64,000 bases of DNA from Chryseobacterium lathyri (GTDB lineage Bacteria > Bacteroidota > Bacteroidia > Flavobacteriales > Weeksellaceae): NCBI RefSeq assembly GCF_003290185.1, contig NZ_QNFY01000003.1, forward strand, positions 248,001-312,000, read 5' to 3'. The translations under genes were made by a program, and so were the position numbers. Shown one piece after another: positions 59,401-64,000 of the stretch (within the stretch, counting starts at the first letter, position 1; every line of letters begins with the position of its first letter). The notes beneath the pieces were generated by a model. The model ran no database searches. It was not told where the DNA came from and worked only from the letters and a program-made list of their open reading frames with translations.

Positions 59401-59718
59401 GGCATATCTTATGATCAGCTTGCAGGTTTAGGACTGATCTCATCCATTGTCACTGCGTCCGATAATGATGCCTCTGATCCAAATACGGAAGCAGCCTTGA
59501 TCAGTGCTCTTGATGCTTTCAGAAATAACAGTGCGCTTAAAGGATACAGGATCACCACCTTTACTTATGACCTTCTGAAAGGAGTAACCAGTATTACCCC
59601 TCCATCCGGGATAAGAGAAGTTTATCTGTATGATACCTACGGAAGACTGAAAGAAGTAAGAGAAAATGATAAAACCGGAAATATCCTTAAAGAATTCAAA
59701 TACAACTACAAACCATAA
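56419..59718 (+). CDS. Large exported SpvB/YD-repeat protein
   Basis: 1099 residues. Signal peptide (MRKILIPAALLLINFMQA); an N-terminal SpvB-like region with IDLPLSLSYSSNGIKVDELS and VGLGWNLNFGGVITRMVRDR; beta-rich middle; and a C-terminal YD-like stretch (YLYDTYGRLKEVREND). Bacteroidota encode such a protein just ahead of an RHS protein; by analogy with Tc toxin B components, the pair may form a shell that encloses the toxin. It has no sorting domain of its own, so it may depend on the neighbour for export. Confidence 0.8.
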   Translation: MRKILIPAALLLINFMQAQQSTTNATLPNIIPPSPTAYALGNYGNVPVGLFTGSPNISVPLFTYKTGNIDLPLSLSYSSNGIKVDELSTNVGLGWNLNFGGVITRMVRDRADEASTHITTPETVSGAYTNPVTNQFLYTVGNATDAVDTEADLYSFNFNGYSGKFFYDQAGQPHIVDQQAIKIEKTGQGFTLTVENGEKYYFTETESTVYRSQGDGHSIPSGAVTAWYLTKIANPNGDEIYFNYEAGTLAEYTSSESQTLRVSVGYPGTQPSCQSSGYALAPSTSPIVSNTMQVSGKRITSISSNNTADGSVTFEYEANSSVLDVDGNVKVKTIRLLGRNGEIVESTGFDYLNTANKRNFLTGITFKDPQKKYSFEYDNPQDFPERLSKAQDHWGYYNKAYNGNLVPRNIPDYGLSKIPYGGADKEPNPLYSKLGMLKKVTYPTKGYTELEYEGNTYWGEKTIIPNLYTNYLEVETDTQIDDQTVEHTFVSVMDQPVTINAMLTANSISQCSSFAGSGHFSGTVQINQGNIYHLTRDSRTMNISFNAIAGETYTIKLHADFMCSNVSANISYFQTAPQTFFTNLDTGGVRVKSTKDIDPASNIPVYKRYYYAHKDDINHSSGLKGNKTYYTDLVKWETVCYGGPGSGTPGACNGIVENSDIVLSSSSLMPLYDTGTMTCLYPFVTISEGGDNFENGGEMKEFTVQRDDPGSNIWGPGGINSGPWTNKGWNNGTERRSLTLRKNSGSSVLDIIQEKENIYEKNDAATFELKNFIGKKLYDPACGSFSHPYTCTAADVGMPNNKCTGLAEGTSVNLASLGNLNINEYRNVSYWHYLKSQKTTDYLEGIPVKTETEYFYNNPAHYQLGRQKTTFADGRINETSYSYAYEKGNQLMIGRNMVGIPLETVTSQTIGTATKTLSKTETVYPASLPTSETGNLILPQLVKSYDIPNGTATSELKYDKYDTNGNILQYTEKTGTPVATVWGYGNTQPIAQIEGISYDQLAGLGLISSIVTASDNDASDPNTEAALISALDAFRNNSALKGYRITTFTYDLLKGVTSITPPSGIREVYLYDTYGRLKEVRENDKTGNILKEFKYNYKP

Positions 59719-59728
59719 AAACACTCTT

Positions 59729-62700
59729 ATGAAAAAATACTTAATAACAAAAATACTACTACTGTATTGGCTTTGTAGCTCGTTAGGGATGTCTTATGCC
59801 CAGACAACAGATACAGAGAATTATGTACAGTCCATAAGCTATCTTGATTCTACGAAAGTATCTGACCCATCTAAAAAGAAATCACAAACCGTTCAGTATT
59901 TTGATGGGCTGGGCAGACTCAAGCAGACGGTTAATGTCAAAGCATCTCCGTTAGGTAGGGATCTTGTAACTCCTTTTATTTATGACAATATAGGAAGACA
60001 GGCAAGGGAATATTTTCCAATTCCTCAGAATTCGTCTACAGGTGGTGCCATGTACCAGCAGGCTTCGGGAGCAGTTCCTTATCCTGTAGCTGACCCGGGG
60101 AGCATTTATGCAGGGGAAAAAATCTTCTCTGAAAAACAGTTTGAAAACTCCCCGCTAGACAGAATCCAGCAGTTGACCCAGCCAGGAACCGCATGGAGCA
60201 CAAAACCTGTTCAGTATGCTGAAGGGACCAACAGGCAGAATGACAATGTAAAGAAATACGAGACGGTTACTTCGTGGGATGCAACCAATAAAATATACAT
60301 TTCTTCCGTGTCTCAATCTTCATTTTTTACAGAAGGTCAATTGTATAAAAATACTACAACAGATGAGGACGGAAACAAGACCGTAGAATTTAAAAACGGC
60401 AGAGGGCAAACCGTATTGTCAAGAAAGGTTTTGAGTGATTCTGAAAATGCAGATACCTACTATGTTTATAATGAATATGAACAGTTGGCCTACATTATAC
60501 CTCCCGCTGCTGCTATTGCCACACCAGATAATACAGTGCTGGACAACCTTTGCTACCAGTACAGATATGACAGCCGTTACCGTCTGGCAGAAAAAAAGCT
60601 TCCGGGAAAAGGCTGGGATTTGATGGTTTATGACAAACAAGACCGCCTGATACTTACCCAGGATGCGGTATTAAGAACAACTATAAACAGTTTTGGAGCA
60701 AGAGGCTGGCTATTCACAAAGTATGATCAGTTCGATAGGGTTGTTTATACAGGATTTTTCAGCAATACCGCTACAAGGATAGCGATGCAGACTGCTGTTA
60801 ATAATATGGCTGCTAACCCAGGGAATAATGAAACAAGAACTGAGACTTCTTTCATGCTGAACAACCTGGTTATCTATTACACAAAAAATGCATTTCCTAC
60901 CGGAAGCATGACCATTCTTACGGTTAATTATTATGATAGCTATCCAACGAATATACAGGTTGAAATTCCAACGACTATATTAGGACATCCGGTATTAACT
61001 CAGCCGGGTCAGGGAAAATCGAAAAATACATCCGGACTTCCTTTGGCCTCATACCTGAAAAATATAGAAGATGGCTCATGGACAATGAATTTCAATTGGT
61101 ACGATACAAAAGGAAGGGTAATAGGAACTAATTCTATTAATCACCTGGCCGGTTTTACCAATACAAAAACAGAATATGATTTTGCAGGAGTGGTAAAGCA
61201 GAAGGTTACCGCTCATAAAAAATCGAGATATGACCAAGGTGAAGTCATAGTAAAGGAAAGGTTTGTATATGATGACCAGAACAGACTGAAGCAGCATTAC
61301 CATCAGGTAGATGATAAACCTGAACAGCTTTTGGCTGAAAATACCTATGATGAACTTTCGCAGCTTGTCAACAAGAAGGTAGGTGATAATCTACAAAGTA
61401 TAGATTACGATTACAATATCAGGGGGTGGCTGACTGCCATTAACAAAAACCAGATGGGTCTGCCTGATTTGGGAGGAAAATTGTTTGCTTTTAAAGCAAA
61501 ATACAACAGCAAAGATGGTATTGAAAATCCTGACTCCGTTTTATTTTCTGGAAAGAATGTAATTCCCAGATACAATGGGAATATAGCCGAAATAGATTGG
61601 AGAAGTATAGAAACATTGGGAGCTTATCCTTCCCTTACTCCAAAGAGATACGGTTATGTTTATGACAAATTAGACAGATTAACCGCAGGATATTATCAAA
61701 ACCCCAACAACCCGAACAGCATAGAAAATACGGAATCATTGACCTATGATTTGAATGGAAACATCACTAATCTGTACAGGACATCCGTAATGGAATATGG
61801 AAATACTACCCCAACGGTTATAGATGATCTTGTGTATACCAATGTTGGTAATCAGGCTGTAAAAATTAAGGATAACAAAGCAAATAGTACAGGGTATGAA
61901 GGTGCAGCAGGCGGACCAATAGTTTATGACGCCAACGGGAATATTAAAGTTATGCTGGATAAGCAAATTACCAATATCAGCTATAATCACCTGAATCTTC
62001 CAGATGTGATGAACATTGGTTCTGACCAGATCACTACGCAGATCAGTACAAAATACCGGGCAGATGGTGTAAAGCTCAGAAAAGAATTTGTTAAAACCAC
62101 AATAGGTTTTTCGGGAACCGAAACCACCACACAGGTGACAGATTATTTAGATGGATTTCAGTATTTTAAATCTACTTCCAGCAGTACAGGAGGGAATGGT
62201 GATCCGGGATCATCAGAATCCTTTTCAAGAGCAATGGAGCCACAAGCTTATTCACTGGATTTGTTCGATGCTATGGATTCATCTGCCAAAATACCCGACC
62301 TGCAATTTTTTCCTACGGCTGAGGGCTTTTATGATTATACAAAAAATCAATATATTTACAATTACTCAGATCATTTAGGAAATGTAAGGGTAAGTTTCGC
62401 CAGAAACAGCGCAGGCGCTCTGGAAATTGTTGACAGCAATGATTATTATCCTTTCGGGATGAACCACCTGAAAACAGGGAATGCCTATTTCGGAGCGGGC
62501 AGTTATAAAAATTACAAGTTCGGGAAAAAGGAGTTACAGGAAACAGGTTTCTATGATTTTGGAAGCCGTATGTATATGAACGACGGGGTACGATGGATGA
62601 GCCCAGACCCACTGAGTGAAGAATTTTCAGACTGGTCGCCTTACAGTTATGCGTTAAACAATCCTATAAGATTTACCGATCCTGACGGAAATGCCGCTGT

Positions 62701-63394
62701 GGATGCAGTAGATGGCGAATGTTGCCAACATTTAAAAGGATTTGCCCTTACAATGATTGACAATGTAGCGGGGTCTAATTTGAGGAATAAGTACGGCTCC
62801 AATTCTCAATCCTATAGAAATGGGGTGAGTAACGGACATGGAGCATCTTTAGTATTAGGTGCCCTAATGGCGACAGATGGCATAGGAAGTATTGGAGGAG
62901 GAACAGGTGGATTAGCTTTATCTACTGCAGCTTCATCTACTGGTGTAGGTGCTGTGGCAGGAGGACCGGGTGCAGCTGTTAGTAGTGGTTTAATTTTGAA
63001 AGGAACAATTGAAGTAGCCGGTGCTGCCGCCATTTTCAAGAACACTCATGATAATATGAAGAGTGACGAAGGCACTGATTCATCAAACTCAAATAAAGGT
63101 AGAAGTGGGAAACAAGCAAGATTAAGAGAATTGGCGAATGAACCAAAATTAGGTAAAGCAGATAAAGGATGGCTAAAATCTGATATCAATAAAGTTGCAA
63201 AAGGAAAGAGAACGACAGTTAGAAATCCTCCGGGAAAAGATTTAGCACATGAAAGAGGCAGAGAGGCGGCTAAAGGCTATTCTTATAAGTATTCCCACTT
63301 GCAAGATAGATCTTTACATAGAAGACAACATAAGTATGATAATGGAGGGAGGAAAAATAAGGAAAGACCGGTGGAAGATGGTAAAAAGAATTAA
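59729..63394 (+). CDS. RHS-repeat protein with C-terminal toxin domain
   Basis: 1221 residues from the Met at 59729 (the frame opens at 59666, but the upstream 21 residues overlap the previous gene and are not signal-like). Signal peptide (MKKYLITKILLLYWLCSSLG), YD repeats, and an RHS core ending at about residue 980 (FYDFGSRMYMNDGVRWMSPD, then YSYALNNPIRFTDPDGN). After a Gly/Ala-rich helix region comes a variable C terminus from about residue 1125: LRELANEPKLGKADKGWLKS, DLAHERGREAAKGYSYKYSH, LHRRQHKYDNGGRKNKERP. This resembles polymorphic toxin type 8 as I recall it. Its target is unknown; immunity genes follow. Confidence 0.85.
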   Translation: MKKYLITKILLLYWLCSSLGMSYAQTTDTENYVQSISYLDSTKVSDPSKKKSQTVQYFDGLGRLKQTVNVKASPLGRDLVTPFIYDNIGRQAREYFPIPQNSSTGGAMYQQASGAVPYPVADPGSIYAGEKIFSEKQFENSPLDRIQQLTQPGTAWSTKPVQYAEGTNRQNDNVKKYETVTSWDATNKIYISSVSQSSFFTEGQLYKNTTTDEDGNKTVEFKNGRGQTVLSRKVLSDSENADTYYVYNEYEQLAYIIPPAAAIATPDNTVLDNLCYQYRYDSRYRLAEKKLPGKGWDLMVYDKQDRLILTQDAVLRTTINSFGARGWLFTKYDQFDRVVYTGFFSNTATRIAMQTAVNNMAANPGNNETRTETSFMLNNLVIYYTKNAFPTGSMTILTVNYYDSYPTNIQVEIPTTILGHPVLTQPGQGKSKNTSGLPLASYLKNIEDGSWTMNFNWYDTKGRVIGTNSINHLAGFTNTKTEYDFAGVVKQKVTAHKKSRYDQGEVIVKERFVYDDQNRLKQHYHQVDDKPEQLLAENTYDELSQLVNKKVGDNLQSIDYDYNIRGWLTAINKNQMGLPDLGGKLFAFKAKYNSKDGIENPDSVLFSGKNVIPRYNGNIAEIDWRSIETLGAYPSLTPKRYGYVYDKLDRLTAGYYQNPNNPNSIENTESLTYDLNGNITNLYRTSVMEYGNTTPTVIDDLVYTNVGNQAVKIKDNKANSTGYEGAAGGPIVYDANGNIKVMLDKQITNISYNHLNLPDVMNIGSDQITTQISTKYRADGVKLRKEFVKTTIGFSGTETTTQVTDYLDGFQYFKSTSSSTGGNGDPGSSESFSRAMEPQAYSLDLFDAMDSSAKIPDLQFFPTAEGFYDYTKNQYIYNYSDHLGNVRVSFARNSAGALEIVDSNDYYPFGMNHLKTGNAYFGAGSYKNYKFGKKELQETGFYDFGSRMYMNDGVRWMSPDPLSEEFSDWSPYSYALNNPIRFTDPDGNAAVDAVDGECCQHLKGFALTMIDNVAGSNLRNKYGSNSQSYRNGVSNGHGASLVLGALMATDGIGSIGGGTGGLALSTAASSTGVGAVAGGPGAAVSSGLILKGTIEVAGAAAIFKNTHDNMKSDEGTDSSNSNKGRSGKQARLRELANEPKLGKADKGWLKSDINKVAKGKRTTVRNPPGKDLAHERGREAAKGYSYKYSHLQDRSLHRRQHKYDNGGRKNKERPVEDGKKN

Positions 63395-63408
63395 TAAACT
63401 ATAATATT

Positions 63409-63792
63409 ATGAATAATAAAGAAATTGAAAATGTTTTAAAATTAGAGCCTTTCAAAAGGTACGAATACTTTATTAAGAAAGTTGCTGATTTTGAACAATT
63501 ATGGACAATTGTTGATGAAGAGGGAGATTATGCCATCTCCGAGGTTGATGATTTTAGTCTCATCCCATTTTGGCCTGCTGAAGAGTTTGTTTCTTTAGAT
63601 TTGCAAGAAGGTTGGGAAGATTGCAAACCCTTTAAATTAACTTTAGATGATTTGAGAGAAAATATATTTGATATTATTAGTTCTGAAAACTATTTAATAA
63701 ATGTATTTCCAGTAAATGGAAAATCTGGTTTTGTAGTGGATCTTCAAGAATTTAGTAGAGATTTGAATGAAGAATTAGATAAGATTGAATAA
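63409..63792 (+). CDS. DUF2750-like immunity protein
   Basis: 127 residues, acidic, cytosolic, starting 14 bases after the toxin gene. The fold pattern of DUF2750 is visible: FKRYEYFIKKVADFEQLWTI, then FSLIPFWPAEEFVSLDLQEG and DLRENIFDIISSENYLINVF. The position directly behind a variable toxin end marks it as cognate immunity; direct binding to the toxin domain is inferred. A 42-bp palindrome follows. Confidence 0.75.
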   Translation: MNNKEIENVLKLEPFKRYEYFIKKVADFEQLWTIVDEEGDYAISEVDDFSLIPFWPAEEFVSLDLQEGWEDCKPFKLTLDDLRENIFDIISSENYLINVFPVNGKSGFVVDLQEFSRDLNEELDKIE

Positions 63793-63794
63793 AA

Positions 63795-63836
63795 TAAGAA
63801 TTAGCGTATCATTTTAAAATGATACGCTAATTCTTA
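63795..63836. terminator. Perfect 42-bp palindrome after the immunity gene
   Basis: TAAGAATTAGCGTATCATTT and one more T form the left arm, and the right half is its exact complement without a loop. As RNA it makes a strong hairpin, fit to end the toxin-immunity transcript or shield it from the next gene. It has no T run of its own beyond TTCTTA. Confidence 0.65.
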
Positions 63837-63854
63837 ACTAAACACTTATGAGTA

Positions 63855-64000
63855 ATGAATCAAGAAATAAAAGGGCTTATTTATAAGTTTGAAAATTTAG
63901 GCATTGCAAATTCTAGTGACGGAGCTTTGTTAATTGGCCATGTACCATTTAAGGGCCCGCAAGCTTGGTTAAACATTATATTTCCGAAATTAAATAATGA
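63855..64000 (+). CDS. SMI1/KNR4-like protein, 5' part
   Basis: Starting at the ATG at 63855, 48 codons reach the window edge. The visible part (MNQEIKGLIYKFENLGIANS, then LLIGHVPFKGPQAWLNIIFP) resembles the opening of SMI1/KNR4 (SUKH) immunity proteins, a family often found in arrays after RHS or other polymorphic toxins. The ATG at 63848 gives only a short frame. The rest lies outside the window. Confidence 0.55.
   Translation, partial: MNQEIKGLIYKFENLGIANSSDGALLIGHVPFKGPQAWLNIIFPKLNN

Noticed and set aside
59666..59728. An earlier start for the RHS protein
   Set aside because: It overlaps the preceding gene, and the added residues would hide the signal peptide that begins at 59729.
1..64000. 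tRNA, rRNA and CRISPR arrays
   Set aside because: I saw no cloverleaf, rRNA-like segment or regularly spaced repeats; the many hairpins are terminators or single structures. A tRNA or CRISPR scanner would settle this.

Overview
The window looks like a chromosome segment of a Chryseobacterium-like flavobacterium (Bacteroidota). The genome is AT-rich, promoters fit the Bacteroidota TTTG/TAnnTTTG pattern, one exported protein ends in a type IX secretion (T9SS) type A sorting domain, the class A beta-lactamase is of the CIA/CGA kind known from Chryseobacterium, and there are small genes beginning MKNLKKL that are typical of the group. All names rest on reading motifs; no search was run.

Region 1 (1-29,020) is mostly chromosomal: the end of a family 3 glycosidase (bglX), two paralogous small exported proteins separated by a decayed copy of the bglX tail, three four-cysteine peptides with bacteriocin-type leaders, purB and purL, a WG-repeat protein, a serine hydrolase, an orphan barstar, a GDSL hydrolase, dgkA, dnaN, pheT, a META lipoprotein, a leftward group (exported protein, 3-hydroxybutyryl-CoA dehydrogenase, membrane protein, acidic protein), a class A beta-lactamase, a GH5 glycosidase, a Gfo/Idh/MocA oxidoreductase, pcm, a 2-hydroxyacid dehydrogenase and hutU. 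Most genes end in clear hairpin terminators.

Region 2 (29,022-54,370) begins with the 3' remnant of a TIGR04141/DUF6119 gene and continues with a Mu-like contractile-tailed prophage. From a central control region near 45.1 kb, one arm runs right (terminase subunits, DUF1320-like protein, portal/head-morphogenesis fusion, tape measure, gpG-like protein) and one runs left (ClpP-like protease, capsid, endolysin, sheath, tube, tail chaperone, baseplate, fibres, lysis-type protein). The left arm ends in a coupled module: a 42-residue protein, an ABC ATPase joined to a GNAT acetyltransferase through an apparent -1 frameshift at an A9 run, and a formyltransferase-like protein. No integrase, transposase, repressor or replication gene is seen, so this is a defective prophage, a domesticated particle, or an element whose early genes lie elsewhere.

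Region 3 (54,400-64,000) starts with a strongly structured, promoter-preceded RNA resembling flavobacterial 6S RNA, followed by an exported polymorphic-toxin locus: a T9SS-sorted repeat protein, a large SpvB/YD-repeat protein, an RHS protein with a variable C-terminal toxin domain, a DUF2750-like immunity gene, a 42-bp palindrome and the start of a SMI1/KNR4-like immunity gene.

The observations most worth following are the frameshifted ABC-GNAT/formyltransferase module, the prophage without an early region, the candidate 6S-type RNA and the tail-chaperone frameshift.
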